NCBI RefSeq assembly: GCF_022631375.1
Contig: NZ_JALBGC010000001.1
Span: 1,116,001-1,180,000 of the forward strand
Length of the DNA stretch: 64,000 bases
Source of the DNA: Hymenobacter cyanobacteriorum
GTDB taxonomy: Bacteria; Bacteroidota; Bacteroidia; Cytophagales; Hymenobacteraceae
Reading direction: 5' to 3'
Positions within the stretch are counted from its first letter, which is position 1, and each line of letters begins with the position of its first letter. The position numbers and the translations under genes were made by a program. Of this stretch, positions 26,477 to 36,080 are shown one piece after another. The notes beneath the pieces are model-generated. The model was not told the DNA's origin and ran no database searches. It saw only the letters and a program-made list of their open reading frames with translations.

Positions 26477-28345
26477 ATGATTAAACCCCTTCTGACACTT
26501 CTCCTGCTCGCCGGCCTCGCCGAAACGGCCGCCGCGCAAACGACGCCGCCGCTCTACATGCCGCGCGACATCAAGCAGGCCTTCGCCAAAGGCACGCGCA
26601 GCCCCGATGGCCGCCCCGGCCCCCGCTACTGGCAAAACCGCGCCCGCTACAACATCACCGTTGAAGCCGCGCCGCCGGCCCGCGACATTCGCGGCCGCGA
26701 AACCATCACCTACACCAACAACAGCCCCGACACGCTGCGCCAGGTGGTGCTGCGCATCATCCAGAACATTCACAAGCCCGGGGCCTCGCGTGACGGTGAC
26801 GCCGCCGCCGACTACCTCACCAGCGGAGTGGTAATTGACAGCTTCCAGGTGGCCGGCCAGCTCAAGCCCCTGCCGCAAAACCTGGGCACCGCGCCGGGCG
26901 TGCGCCTGCCCCGCCCGCTGGCCCCGCACGATTCGGTGAAATTTGCCGTGGCCTGGCACTTCCCCATTTCGGTGGAAAGCGGCCGCGAGGGTATGATTGA
27001 CCCCACCACCTACTTCCTGGCCTACTTCTACCCGCGCATTGCGGTGTACGACGATTACAACGGCTGGGACCGCCTGCCCTTCGTCGACAGCAAGGAGTTC
27101 TACAACGACTTCAACGACTACACCCTGCGCGTGAAAGCGCCGGCCAACTACATCGTGTGGGCCACCGGCATGCTGCAAAACCCCGACCAGGTGCTGCAGA
27201 AGGCCGCCGCCAAGCGCCTCAAGCAGTCGATGACCAGCGACGCGGTTATTCACGTGGCCACCGCCGCCGATTTGGCCAAGAAGAGCATCACCGCCCAGCA
27301 GCCGATGAACACCTGGGTATGGGCCGCGAAGGACATTTCCGACGTCACCTTCGGCCTGAGCGACCATTACGTGTGGGACGCGGCCAGCGTGGTAGTGGAT
27401 GCCAAGGCCAAGCGCCGCGCCAGCGTGCAGGCCGCGTATGCTGATTCCACGGTTGATTTCCGGCAATCGGTGAAGAACGCGCAGTACGCGCTGGGCTGGT
27501 TCTCGAACCCGAATAACTGGCCCGGCGTGGCGTATCCGTTCCCTAAAATGACGGCGTTCCAGGGCTTTGCCGACATGGAATACCCGATGATGGTGAACGA
27601 CAGCCCGCAGAAGGACCCCAAGTTTGCGCAGTTCGTGCAGGACCACGAAATCGCACACACTTACTTCCCCTTCTACATGGGCATCAACGAAAGCCGCTAC
27701 GCCTATATGGACGAGGGCTGGGCCACCACGTTTGAACTGCTCATCGGTCGCACCGAAAACGGAGTAGAGGCCGCCGACAAGCTCTACAAAATGTTCCGCG
27801 TGAACCGCTGGATTCACGACGCGGCCACAGCCGAAGACCTGCCCATCATCACGCCCAGCAGCGAGCTGAAGGCCGGCTATGGCAACAACGCCTACGGCAA
27901 GCCTTCGCTCAGCTACCTGGCCCTGAAGGATATGCTCGGCGATGCCCTCTTCAAGAAAGCCCTGCACGAGTACATGGACCGCTGGCACGGCAAGCACCCC
28001 ATTCCGTGGGACTACTTCAACTCGATGAGCAACGCCAGCGGCCAGGACCTCAACTGGTTCTTCAACAACTGGTTCTTCACCAACGGCTACATCGATTTAG
28101 CCGTGGGCCCGATTTCGGGCACCAGCGTGACAGTGAATAACGTGGGCGGCTTCGCGGCTCCCTTCGACATGCAGCTCGAATACGCCGACGGCACCAAGGA
28201 AACCCTGCACCAAACCGCCGCCGTGTGGCGCGCCAACCAGCAGCAGGCCGTCATCACCACGCCCAAAGCGGTGAAATCGGTGAAGCTCGACGGGGGTATT
28301 TTCATGGATGCCAACGAGAAGGACAACGTGTCGGCGGCGCGCTAG
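26477..28345 (+). CDS. M1-family secreted metallopeptidase
   Basis: The 622-residue protein has a signal peptide (MIKPLLTLLLLAGLAETAAAQ). The gluzincin zinc site is complete: His390 and His394 in HEIAH and Glu413 after an 18-residue spacer (HExxH-X18-E). The region before it contains AFQGFADMEYPMM, the position of the M1 exopeptidase motif (GxMEN type), in altered form. N-terminal beta domain (ARYNITVEAAPPARDIRGRETITY) and C-terminal part (NWFFNNWFFTNGYIDLAV) agree with Bacteroidetes M1 peptidases. It probably trims peptides in the periplasm. Confidence 0.93.
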   Translation: MIKPLLTLLLLAGLAETAAAQTTPPLYMPRDIKQAFAKGTRSPDGRPGPRYWQNRARYNITVEAAPPARDIRGRETITYTNNSPDTLRQVVLRIIQNIHKPGASRDGDAAADYLTSGVVIDSFQVAGQLKPLPQNLGTAPGVRLPRPLAPHDSVKFAVAWHFPISVESGREGMIDPTTYFLAYFYPRIAVYDDYNGWDRLPFVDSKEFYNDFNDYTLRVKAPANYIVWATGMLQNPDQVLQKAAAKRLKQSMTSDAVIHVATAADLAKKSITAQQPMNTWVWAAKDISDVTFGLSDHYVWDAASVVVDAKAKRRASVQAAYADSTVDFRQSVKNAQYALGWFSNPNNWPGVAYPFPKMTAFQGFADMEYPMMVNDSPQKDPKFAQFVQDHEIAHTYFPFYMGINESRYAYMDEGWATTFELLIGRTENGVEAADKLYKMFRVNRWIHDAATAEDLPIITPSSELKAGYGNNAYGKPSLSYLALKDMLGDALFKKALHEYMDRWHGKHPIPWDYFNSMSNASGQDLNWFFNNWFFTNGYIDLAVGPISGTSVTVNNVGGFAAPFDMQLEYADGTKETLHQTAAVWRANQQQAVITTPKAVKSVKLDGGIFMDANEKDNVSAAR

Positions 28346-28371
28346 TCGCGCCAGATTTAATGAGCAGGCGG

Positions 28372-28472
28372 TATCGTCTGTCATGCTGAACGCAGTGAAG
28401 CACCTTATCACGTCAGGACAAACCGTTCCGACGTGATAAGGTGCTTCACTGCGTTCAGCATGACAGACGATA
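28372..28472. repeat. Inverted repeat, family A variant, perfect 43-bp arms
   Basis: Arms 28372-28414 and 28430-28472 are perfectly complementary over 43 bp with a 15-bp loop. The core GTCATGCTGAACGCAGTGAA then GCACCTTATCACGTC is a diverged member of family A. It lies between the co-directional M1 peptidase and phosphate transporter genes. Confidence 0.97.
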
Positions 28473-28602
28473 TTATCCAAGCCAAAGAAACATTTTGGTA
28501 ATACAACCAATCTAACCAGACCCGGCCCGCCGTAGATTCGGCAGAAATTCCCGTTTTCGTGGGACGAAAGCGGGAATTTCCATATTCACCCAACCCGTTT
28601 CT

Positions 28603-29718
28603 ATGCTGCTAATTCTTCTCTTTCTGGCGGTACTCCTACTCACCTACTCCAACGGGGCCAACGACAATTTCAAGGGCGTGGCCACGCTCTGGGGCAGTGG
28701 CACGCTGGCGTACCGGCCGGCGCTGGTGCTGGCCACGGTGGCCACGTTTGCCGGCTCGGTGTGCTCGTATTTCTTTGCGGAGGAGCTGATTAAGAACTTT
28801 TCGGGCAAGGGGCTGGTACCGGACGAGATAATCGGGTCGGTGGCGTTTGTGCTGGCGGTGGCGCTGGGCGCGGCCCTCACGGTGCTGCTGGCCACGCGCT
28901 ACGGCTTCCCGGTGTCGACCACCCACGGGCTGGTGGGGGCGCTGGTGGGCGCGGGCCTGGTAGCAGTGGGGCCGGCCGTAAATTTTGCCAAGCTGGGCAG
29001 CACGTTTTTTCTGCCGCTGGTGGCCGGGCCGGTGCTGGCCGTGGGCTTGGGCAGCCTCGTGTACGTGCTGTTTCGGCAGGGCCGGCGGGCGGCGGGCATC
29101 ACCGAAGAAAGCTGCGTGTGCGTGGGCGAAACCTGGGTGCCGGTAGCCAGCGCGCCCACGGCCGCCTTCACCGCGCTGCCCACCCTGCAGGGCACCGTGG
29201 CCAGCACCGCTGAATGCCAAAACCTCTACCAGGGCAAGTTCCTGGGCCTTGATTTCCAGCCGCTCATCAACGGGCTGCACTACGCCAGCGCCGCCGCCAT
29301 GAGCTTCGCCCGCGGCCTCAACGACACGCCCAAGCTGCTGGGCCTGCTGCTGGTGTGCAAGTTTTTCGCCATGCCCGTGAACGTGCTGATTCTGGCCGTG
29401 GCCATGGCCATCGGCGGCTGGCTGAACGCCCGCAAAGTGGCCGACACGATGAGCAAGAAAATCTCGCGCCTCAACCACGGCCAGGGCTTCACCGCCAACC
29501 TGGTAACGAGTGCGCTGGTGATTTTTGCCAGCAAGCTGGGCCTGCCGGTGTCCACCACGCACGTTTCGGTGGGCAGCATCTACGGCATCGGCCTGGTGAA
29601 CGGCACAGCAAACTCCCGCGAAATCGCCAAAATTGGCCTTTCCTGGCTGCTCACGCTGCCCGTGGCTGCGTTCTTGAGCGCGGGGCTGTACGCGGCCATT
29701 CGGGCGTTTGGATTTTGA
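28603..29718 (+). CDS. Inorganic phosphate transporter, PiT family
   Basis: The 371-residue membrane protein carries both copies of the PiT signature: YSNGANDNFKGVATLWGSGTL near the N-terminus and ARGLNDTPKLLGLLL in the second half, each at the start of an inverted membrane domain. GFPVSTTHGLVGALVGAG and LGLPVSTTHVSVGSIYGIG are the matching repeats. About ten TM helices. PiT proteins import metal-phosphate coupled to H+ or Na+. A cytoplasmic loop with two Cys (EESCVCVGE) divides the halves. No PhoU-like gene is adjacent. Confidence 0.95.
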   Translation: MLLILLFLAVLLLTYSNGANDNFKGVATLWGSGTLAYRPALVLATVATFAGSVCSYFFAEELIKNFSGKGLVPDEIIGSVAFVLAVALGAALTVLLATRYGFPVSTTHGLVGALVGAGLVAVGPAVNFAKLGSTFFLPLVAGPVLAVGLGSLVYVLFRQGRRAAGITEESCVCVGETWVPVASAPTAAFTALPTLQGTVASTAECQNLYQGKFLGLDFQPLINGLHYASAAAMSFARGLNDTPKLLGLLLVCKFFAMPVNVLILAVAMAIGGWLNARKVADTMSKKISRLNHGQGFTANLVTSALVIFASKLGLPVSTTHVSVGSIYGIGLVNGTANSREIAKIGLSWLLTLPVAAFLSAGLYAAIRAFGF

Positions 29719-29737
29719 TGAACGGCCTGCAAAAGGC

Positions 29738-29845
29738 CGTCATGCAGAGCGCAGCGAAGCATCTCGCGTGCTTCAACTAATCAATAAGAATACAACGCTT
29801 GAATTACTACCCCATGCGAGATGCTTCGCTGCGCTCTGCATGACG
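29738..29845. repeat. Inverted repeat, family A, perfect 30-bp arms
   Basis: Arms 29738-29767 and 29816-29845 are perfect complements; core GTCATGCAGAGCGCAGCGAA then GCATCTCGC. It has the same arm as the copy at 33791 but an unrelated loop (48 bp, AT-rich). Its right arm ends 27 bp before the start of the Oar-like gene, so it lies in that gene's leader or promoter. Confidence 0.97.
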
Positions 29846-29872
29846 TTCTAATTTTCTACTCCTCTTTATTTC

Positions 29873-32800
29873 GTGAAACACCTCTTCCCATTCCTCTTAC
29901 TTCTCCTACCCTTCCTCACCCGCGCCCAGGTTACGACCAGCGTGTTTGAGGGCACCGTGACCAGCCAGAAGGGCGAAGCCATTCCCGGGGCCACGGTGCT
30001 GCTCACGCATGAGCCCACGGGCACGCGCAGCGGCACGCAGTCGGACCCCAGCGGCAAGTTTTTGCTGAACAACCTGAAGCCCGGCGGCCCCTACACCGTA
30101 CAGGTGACCTACGTGGGCTACACCGCGCAGAGCCGCGAGGGCCTGTATCTGAGCCTGGGCAAGGTGACGCGCCAGACGTTTGCGCTGGTGGAAAGCAGCA
30201 CCGAGCTGGGCGAAGTGGCCGTGACCGGCCGCAAAGGCGACCCGTTTGCAGCCGACAAAAACGGCCAGAGCTACCACCTGAGCCGCGAGGCCATCCAGGG
30301 TGTGCCCACGGTGAACCGCAGCCTGAGCGACCTCACGAAGCTAATGCCGCAGGGCAATAAAAACTCGTTTGGCGGCACCAACTACCGCTTCAACAACCTA
30401 AGCATCGATGGCATGGCGACCAACGACGTGCTAGGCTTTCAGGAGCCAGCGAGCGGGGCGGCGGGCACGGTGGCCTCGGGCACGCCGGGGGCGCTGGCGG
30501 GCACCCAGCCCATTTCCATCGATGCCATTGATGAGATGCAGGTGGTGATTTCGCCCTTCAACGTGACGCTGGGCAACTTCACGGGGGCCAACATCAACGC
30601 CGTGACCAAGAGCGGCACCAACCGCCTGGCCGGCACGGTGTACAGCTTCGCGCGCAACCAGCTCATCACCGGTCGCAGCGTGGATGCCGACCGCAAGCCG
30701 ATTGAAAGCTACTACGACATCCAGTCGGGCGCGAGCCTGGGCGGGGCCATCATCAAAAACCGCCTGTTTTACTTCGCCAACTACGAAAACCAGCGCCGCG
30801 AGGAGCCCGTGCTGTTTGCCCCCGGCGAGGCTGGCGCCATCGTGCCCGTTGAGGTGGCCAAGCAAATCAGCGACAAGCTAAAAAGCCAGTACGGCTACGA
30901 CCCCGGCACCTACGGCGCGGCCACCATTCAGCGCAACAGTGACAAGTTTTTGCTGCGCCTCGACTATAATATCTCGGACAAGCATCGGCTGAGTTTGCGC
31001 GACAATTTCGTGACCGGCTACGCCGATAACCTCGAACGCTCGGCTAACATTCTGAACTTCGGCAACCAGGGTTTCCGGCACAACAGCCGCACCAACAGCC
31101 TCGTGGCCGAGCTTAAGAGCACATTCAGCAATCACGTTTCGAACCAGCTGATTGCGGGCCTGAACACGGTGAACGAAAACCGCGCCTACGACGGCCGCAT
31201 CTTCCCGCACCTCGAAATCAACTACAACACCTCGACCACCATTTTCGCCGGTACCTACCGCGAGGCGGCCGTGTACGGCTCGGGCCTGAGCACCATGCAG
31301 CTGACGGACAACCTGACGATTTTCAAGAACCGCCACACCTTCACGCTGGGCACCACCAACGAGCTGAACAGCATTCAATACCGCTTCCTCACGGCCTTCA
31401 ACGGGCGCTGGCAGTACTCGTCGGTCGATGCCTTTTTGCAGGACCGGCCCAACCGGGTGCGCGGCGTGTACAACATCCAGAACAACGACCCCAACTATAA
31501 CCGCAGTATTCCGTCGGCCGATTTCCGGGTGATGCTGCTGAGTGCCTACGCCCAGGACGACTACCAGGTAACTAACCGTCTGAGCGTGCAAGTGGGCCTG
31601 CGCGTGGACATGCAGCTGCACCCTGACAAGGTGCCCACCAACCCCGAAGTGGCCCGCAACCCGCAGTTCGACCAGTACCAGAACAAGTTCGGCGGCGTGC
31701 CCCAGCTGAACCCGCGCGCCAGCTTCAACTACACGCTGAATGAGGCCAATACGGTGCAGCTGCGCGGCGGCACGGGCCTGTTCACGGGCCGCATTCCGTT
31801 TGTGTGGTACGCCTACGCACACTACATCTCGGGCGACCCGTACCACAACATCGACTATCGCCCCACCGGCGTGCTGCCCATTGCCGAAAACCTCGCCAAC
31901 CTGCAGGCCCTGCAGCCCGGCCTGGCCGAAATCAATTTGATTGACAACAACTTCCGGCTGCCGCGCGACTGGAAATCGTCGCTGGCCGTGGACGTGAAAT
32001 TGCCCTGGGAAATGAGCTTCACGGCCGAAGGGCTGGTGTCGAAAGTGGTGACGGGCGTGCTGTTCCAGTCCATCAATTTCAAGGACAACAAAGCCACGTT
32101 CTCGGGAGCAGATAACCGGCCCTACTTTGCCACTACCGGCAACGCCGCCAAAATTGACCCCACGTTTACCAACGTGTTTGTGATGAGCAACACGTCGCGG
32201 GGCTACAACTACAACGCCACGTTCACGCTGGCCAAGCGCATTCCCAACCGCCTCGATGCCTCGCTGGGCTACTGCTACGGCGTGAGCCGCGACGTGGTGA
32301 ACGGCGTGCGCGTGTCGCCGGCCGCCAACTACGAGTGGAACCAGGCCCTGGTGGCCAACGACCCCGCCCTGGCCTATTCCAACTTTGACTTGCGCCACAA
32401 GTTCATCGGCAACCTGGCCTACACCATGCCGGTGAAGGACAAATTCAGCCTCAGCGCCAACCTGATTTACATTGCCCGCTCGGGCAGCCCCTTCTCCTTC
32501 GTGTACGAGGGCGACGTGAACCGCGACGGCTCGGCCAAAAACGACCTCGTGTTTGTGCCCGCCGACGCCTCGCAAATCCAGCTGGCCGACATCACCGACC
32601 CCAACAACACAGTGCTGGTGTCGGCCGCGCAGCAGTACGCGCAGCTCGACCAATACATCGCCAACGACGCCTACCTGGGCACCCGCCGCGGCACCTACGC
32701 CGAGCGCAATGCCGCCCGCACCCCCTGGACGCAGCAGCTCGACCTGCGCCTTATCGCCAAGGTGCCCCTCACCAAAACCGGCTCGCAGCGCCTCGAAGTC

Positions 32801-33031
32801 TCTTTCGATTTCATTAACCTCGGCAACCTGCTCAACCGCGAGTGGGGTCTGCAATACTTCGTGCCCAACCTCAACAACTCGGGCTACGCCCTGATGGATT
32901 TTGTGCGCATCGATGCGGCCAAAAACCAGCCGGTGTACCAGTTCCGCAACCCCACCAGCACCCCGTGGCAAACGGACCCCATCAACTCGCGCTGGCAGGG
33001 GCAAGTGGGGCTGCGGTACGTGTTTAATTAG
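29873..33031 (+). CDS. Oar-like TonB-dependent outer-membrane receptor
   Basis: The 1052-residue protein starts at a GTG (29873) read as MKHLFPFLLLLLPFLTRAQ, a signal peptide; no ATG gives a better leader. A carboxypeptidase-regulatory-like domain (about 20-105, VFEGTVTSQKGEAIPGATVLL) is followed by a plug (GGTNYRFNNLSIDG, ANINAVTKSGTNRLAGTVYSF) and a large barrel. This is the architecture of Oar-type receptors of Myxococcus and Bacteroidetes, which are linked to export or import of large substrates such as proteases. No SusD partner follows, which separates it from SusC transporters. It ends in VFN rather than a terminal aromatic. Confidence 0.93.
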   Translation: MKHLFPFLLLLLPFLTRAQVTTSVFEGTVTSQKGEAIPGATVLLTHEPTGTRSGTQSDPSGKFLLNNLKPGGPYTVQVTYVGYTAQSREGLYLSLGKVTRQTFALVESSTELGEVAVTGRKGDPFAADKNGQSYHLSREAIQGVPTVNRSLSDLTKLMPQGNKNSFGGTNYRFNNLSIDGMATNDVLGFQEPASGAAGTVASGTPGALAGTQPISIDAIDEMQVVISPFNVTLGNFTGANINAVTKSGTNRLAGTVYSFARNQLITGRSVDADRKPIESYYDIQSGASLGGAIIKNRLFYFANYENQRREEPVLFAPGEAGAIVPVEVAKQISDKLKSQYGYDPGTYGAATIQRNSDKFLLRLDYNISDKHRLSLRDNFVTGYADNLERSANILNFGNQGFRHNSRTNSLVAELKSTFSNHVSNQLIAGLNTVNENRAYDGRIFPHLEINYNTSTTIFAGTYREAAVYGSGLSTMQLTDNLTIFKNRHTFTLGTTNELNSIQYRFLTAFNGRWQYSSVDAFLQDRPNRVRGVYNIQNNDPNYNRSIPSADFRVMLLSAYAQDDYQVTNRLSVQVGLRVDMQLHPDKVPTNPEVARNPQFDQYQNKFGGVPQLNPRASFNYTLNEANTVQLRGGTGLFTGRIPFVWYAYAHYISGDPYHNIDYRPTGVLPIAENLANLQALQPGLAEINLIDNNFRLPRDWKSSLAVDVKLPWEMSFTAEGLVSKVVTGVLFQSINFKDNKATFSGADNRPYFATTGNAAKIDPTFTNVFVMSNTSRGYNYNATFTLAKRIPNRLDASLGYCYGVSRDVVNGVRVSPAANYEWNQALVANDPALAYSNFDLRHKFIGNLAYTMPVKDKFSLSANLIYIARSGSPFSFVYEGDVNRDGSAKNDLVFVPADASQIQLADITDPNNTVLVSAAQQYAQLDQYIANDAYLGTRRGTYAERNAARTPWTQQLDLRLIAKVPLTKTGSQRLEVSFDFINLGNLLNREWGLQYFVPNLNNSGYALMDFVRIDAAKNQPVYQFRNPTSTPWQTDPINSRWQGQVGLRYVFN

Positions 33032-33047
33032 GGCTTCGGCCATCGCC

Positions 33048-33202
33048 TGTCATTGCGAGCGCAGCGAAGCAATCCGTCCTGCCAAAACCAGACACGTTAT
33101 TTTATCACAAAGCCCCGGCACTGCGCAGTGCCGGGGCTTTGTCACATCAGTGGGCTGGTCGCTGCGAACAGGATGGATTGCTTCGCTGCGCTCGCAATGA
33201 CA
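33048..33202. repeat. Inverted repeat, family A variant, with a second palindrome nested in its loop
   Basis: Outer arms 33048-33081 and 33169-33202 (34 bp, one mismatch) carry GTCATTGCGAGCGCAGCGAA then GCAATCC. From memory this core is a repeat seen in many distant bacteria. In the loop, 33107-33142 is a perfect 36-bp palindrome (AAGCCCCGGCACTGC core) with no loop of its own. It separates two convergent genes and may end both transcripts. Confidence 0.95.
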
Positions 33203-33223
33203 AACCTGCTCGCCTCACGGTGC

Positions 33224-33748
33224 CTACTCCGCCACGCCCGCCTCGCGCCGCCGCTTCTTCAGCTGCTGGCGCACCTCTTTCACGCGCTCGTCGAAGCCGT
33301 CGGGGTCGTAGTCCACCGTGTCCACGTCGAGCTGTTCGAGCAGGTCCATCATGGCGTTGCCGTGGTCGGTGCGGGTGCCGGCGGGCATGCTCACAAAGGT
33401 CATTTCCGACCAGAGCAGGGCCAGCAGGCGCAGGCCATCCTCGCTGCGCATCTGCATTTCGAGCACTAGGTTGGAGTTGTCGAAGTGGATAAGCTGGCTG
33501 AGGATGCGCACTGTCGCGCCCTGCCGCGCCGCCTTTAGGTAGCTGATGTGGTGCTTGGTGATGACCCAGCCGGCCTTTTGCTCGCGGGCTATTTCGCCCA
33601 TGTTCAGCTGATAATGCTCGGTGGTGTGGTCTTCGCGGGCGTTCAGGAAGTAGTCGAAGTAGCGCGCGTTGTTGAGGTGGCCCAGCATGTCGCAATCCTG
33701 GAAATGGACGCGGTAGGTGGTTTCGGGCGTTTGGATGAGCTTGGGCAT
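33224..33748 (-). CDS. Acyl-CoA thioesterase, hotdog fold (4HBT family)
   Basis: The 174-residue protein starts MPKLIQTPETTYRV. The hotdog-fold active-site segment is VHFQDCDMLGHLNNARYFDYF, with the Asp and the GH.NN pattern of 4-hydroxybenzoyl-CoA-type thioesterases; the LEMQMRSEDG strand and a basic C-terminal tail follow. It likely hydrolyses acyl-CoA. An in-frame ATG at 33889 was rejected since it lies within the family A repeat. A -7-like GACCTTTG at 33781-33774 lies upstream. A GMC oxidoreductase diverges from it. Confidence 0.88.
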   Translation of the reverse strand: MPKLIQTPETTYRVHFQDCDMLGHLNNARYFDYFLNAREDHTTEHYQLNMGEIAREQKAGWVITKHHISYLKAARQGATVRILSQLIHFDNSNLVLEMQMRSEDGLRLLALLWSEMTFVSMPAGTRTDHGNAMMDLLEQLDVDTVDYDPDGFDERVKEVRQQLKKRRREAGVAE

Positions 33749-33790
33749 GGGGAGCAAGGTGGTTTTGGGAAGGCAAAGGTCGACAAGTTG

Positions 33791-33895
33791 AACGTCATGC
33801 AGAGCGCAGCGAAGCATCTCGCGTGCGCAATGCAATCCAATCGACAGGAAGTAATTAAAGCACGCGAGATGCTTCGCTGCGCTCTGCATGACGTT
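33791..33895. repeat. Inverted repeat, family A, perfect 35-bp arms (divergent promoter region)
   Basis: Arms 33791-33825 and 33861-33895 are perfectly complementary over 35 bp (core GTCATGCAGAGCGCAGCGAA), loop 35 bp. It lies between divergent thioesterase and GMC genes, so here it cannot be a transcription terminator for either of them. Confidence 0.97.
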
Positions 33896-33996
33896 CTCTT
33901 TCTCTCTTCATTTCATCTATGCACTCAAAAACTACTCGGCACGCCTAACACTTTGCGGAAAAACCCTTACCTTTTACCACCCAAAATTCCCGCCGC

Positions 33997-36000
33997 ATGT
34001 TCTCGCTTACGCCCGCCCGCTCCGCCGTTCTTTTAGCTTTAGCCGACACCTTCGTTCCTGCCCTCGCCGAGGGCATTCCGGCCGGTTCGGCCGGCCTCAA
34101 CTTGGATAAATTGCAGGAGGCCATTCGAGAGCAGCCCGAGGGCGCGCAAACCGAATTCAGCCAGCTGCTCGATTTGCTAGAGAAGCCGCTGCTGGGCCTC
34201 ACGTGGTTCGGGCCGCTGAAACCCTTCCGCAAGCTCGATGCCGCGCAGCGCGAGCAGCTGCTACAAAGCTGGGCCGCCAGCAACGTGCCGCAGCTGCGCA
34301 AGGGCTTCCAGGCGCTGCGCAAGCTGTGCACGCTGCTCTACTACGGCGGCAGCATGAGCGAACTGCCGGCCGCCTGGGGCCACTTCGGCTACCCCGGCCC
34401 CGACGAGCGGCCCGTGGATACGCCCAAGCCCATCCAAACCCTGAAACCTGATGCCGACACCACTTACGAGTGCGACGTGCTGGTAATTGGCTCGGGCGCG
34501 GGCGGCGGCGTGGTGGCCGGCGAGCTGGCCGAGGCTGGGTTTGATGTATTGGTCATCGAAAAGGGCCCCTACTGCCACGGCTGCGACTTCACCCAGCGCG
34601 AAGTGGACATGCTGGGCACGCTCTACGATACCAAAGGCACCCTCTGCACCCAAGATGGCAGCATCGGCATTCTGGCCGGCTCGTGCCTGGGGGGAGGAAC
34701 CACGGTGAACTGGGCCGGCGCCTTCCGCACCCCCGACTACGTGCTGCAGGAATGGGCCCGCGAGCACAACGCGCCCCATTTCACCACGCTGGAATTCAAG
34801 GAAAGCCTCAACGCTGTGGCCCGCACCATTGGGGTGAACACCAACTACACCCGCCACAACGGCCAGAACCAAGCCCTCTGGGACGGCTCGACCAAGCTGG
34901 GCCAGGAAGTGAAGCTGATTCCGCGCAACGAAAAGGGACTCACCGATTCGGACGCCCACTTTCGCAGCCTGGGCTACTCCACACTGGGCGACGCCCACGG
35001 CATCAAACAAGGCACGCTGAATACGTACTTGCTCACCGCCTTCGAGCACGGCGCGCGCATTCTGGCCGATACCAAAGTCGACCGCGTAACCATCAGCAAC
35101 GGCCGGGCCACCGGCGCCGAAGCCGTGCACCGCCTGCCCGACGGCCGCGAGGTGCGCGTCACGGTGCGGGCGAAGCGCGTGGTGGTGGCCGGCGGGGCCA
35201 TCCAGACACCGGCGCTGCTGCTGCGCTCGGGCCTGAAGCACCCGCACCTGGGCCAGCACCTGCACCTGCACCCCACCGTGATTGTGGCCGGCCGCTACCC
35301 GCAGCAGATGGACTCGTGGCACGGCCCCAGCATGAGCGTGGTGAACGATACCTACACCCAGCTGCACGGCACCAACTTCGGGGCCAAGCTCGAAACGCCC
35401 CCCACCCACCCCGGCCTGCTGAGCATGGTGCTGCCCTGGCGCTCGGGCAAGCAGCACCACGAAATGATGCGCGACGCCAGCCACCTCGGCTCGTTCATCG
35501 TGCTCACCCGCGACCGTGAGGGTGGCCGGGTGACCATCGACAAAAACGGCGCGCCGCTGATTGACTACGTGCTGTCGGACTTCGACCGCGCCAACATGCT
35601 GGAGGGCGTGCGCGCCGCCGCCCACATCCACGCCGCCGCAGGGGCGCACACCATTTACCTGCCCCACGGCACGCTGCCTACGCTCAAAGTCGAAAACGGC
35701 CAGATTATCAACGCCGCCCTGCTCGACCAGCTGCCCCACCTGAGCTGGAAGCCCAACCAGTTCGGCCTCTATAGTGCCCACCAGATGAGCACCTGCCGCA
35801 TGGGTGGCGACGCGGCCACCCACCCGCTCAAGCTCAACGGCGAAACCGTGGAGGTGCAGAACCTCTTCGTGGCTGACGGCTCGGCCTTCCCGGCCTGCAG
35901 CGGCGTGAACCCCATGCTGACCATTATGGCGCTGGCCCACTTCACGGCGCAAGGCATGAAAGCCAGCCGGGCCGTGGAAAAGCAGGCGGTAGCGGTGTAG
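33997..36000 (+). CDS. GMC-family FAD-dependent oxidoreductase (long-chain alcohol oxidase-like)
   Basis: The 667-residue enzyme has an N-terminal helical region of about 150 residues (PARSAVLLALADTFVPAL...) that resembles the gluconate-dehydrogenase-subunit-3 or FAO-type extension, then the FAD-binding motif DVLVIGSGAGGGVVAGELAEAG (about 160-182). GSCLGGGTTVNWAG and the C-terminal YSAHQMSTCRMGGDA and GSAFPACSGVNPMLTIMALAH hold the GMC active-site His and Asn. These features fit fatty-alcohol oxidase/dehydrogenases, which make aldehydes from long-chain alcohols. The aldehyde dehydrogenase 2.4 kb downstream could take the product. Its stop codon TAG is part of the family B repeat arm. Confidence 0.9.
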   Translation: MFSLTPARSAVLLALADTFVPALAEGIPAGSAGLNLDKLQEAIREQPEGAQTEFSQLLDLLEKPLLGLTWFGPLKPFRKLDAAQREQLLQSWAASNVPQLRKGFQALRKLCTLLYYGGSMSELPAAWGHFGYPGPDERPVDTPKPIQTLKPDADTTYECDVLVIGSGAGGGVVAGELAEAGFDVLVIEKGPYCHGCDFTQREVDMLGTLYDTKGTLCTQDGSIGILAGSCLGGGTTVNWAGAFRTPDYVLQEWAREHNAPHFTTLEFKESLNAVARTIGVNTNYTRHNGQNQALWDGSTKLGQEVKLIPRNEKGLTDSDAHFRSLGYSTLGDAHGIKQGTLNTYLLTAFEHGARILADTKVDRVTISNGRATGAEAVHRLPDGREVRVTVRAKRVVVAGGAIQTPALLLRSGLKHPHLGQHLHLHPTVIVAGRYPQQMDSWHGPSMSVVNDTYTQLHGTNFGAKLETPPTHPGLLSMVLPWRSGKQHHEMMRDASHLGSFIVLTRDREGGRVTIDKNGAPLIDYVLSDFDRANMLEGVRAAAHIHAAAGAHTIYLPHGTLPTLKVENGQIINAALLDQLPHLSWKPNQFGLYSAHQMSTCRMGGDAATHPLKLNGETVEVQNLFVADGSAFPACSGVNPMLTIMALAHFTAQGMKASRAVEKQAVAV

Positions 36001-36071
36001 CGTGGAGGCTGCGAGTCCGCGCCCGGGCCAACGACTCAGACAATGCGCGGACTCGCAGCGTCCACACTACA
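35996..36071. repeat. Inverted repeat, family B, overlapping the GMC stop codon
   Basis: Arms at about 35996-36022 and 36045-36071 (about 27 bp, three mismatches) carry GCGAGTCCGCGC. The left arm starts with GTGTAGCGTGG, whose TAG is the stop codon of the GMC gene, so the element was inserted at or over the 3' end of the coding region. Confidence 0.88.
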
Positions 36072-36080
36072 TTCGCCTTT

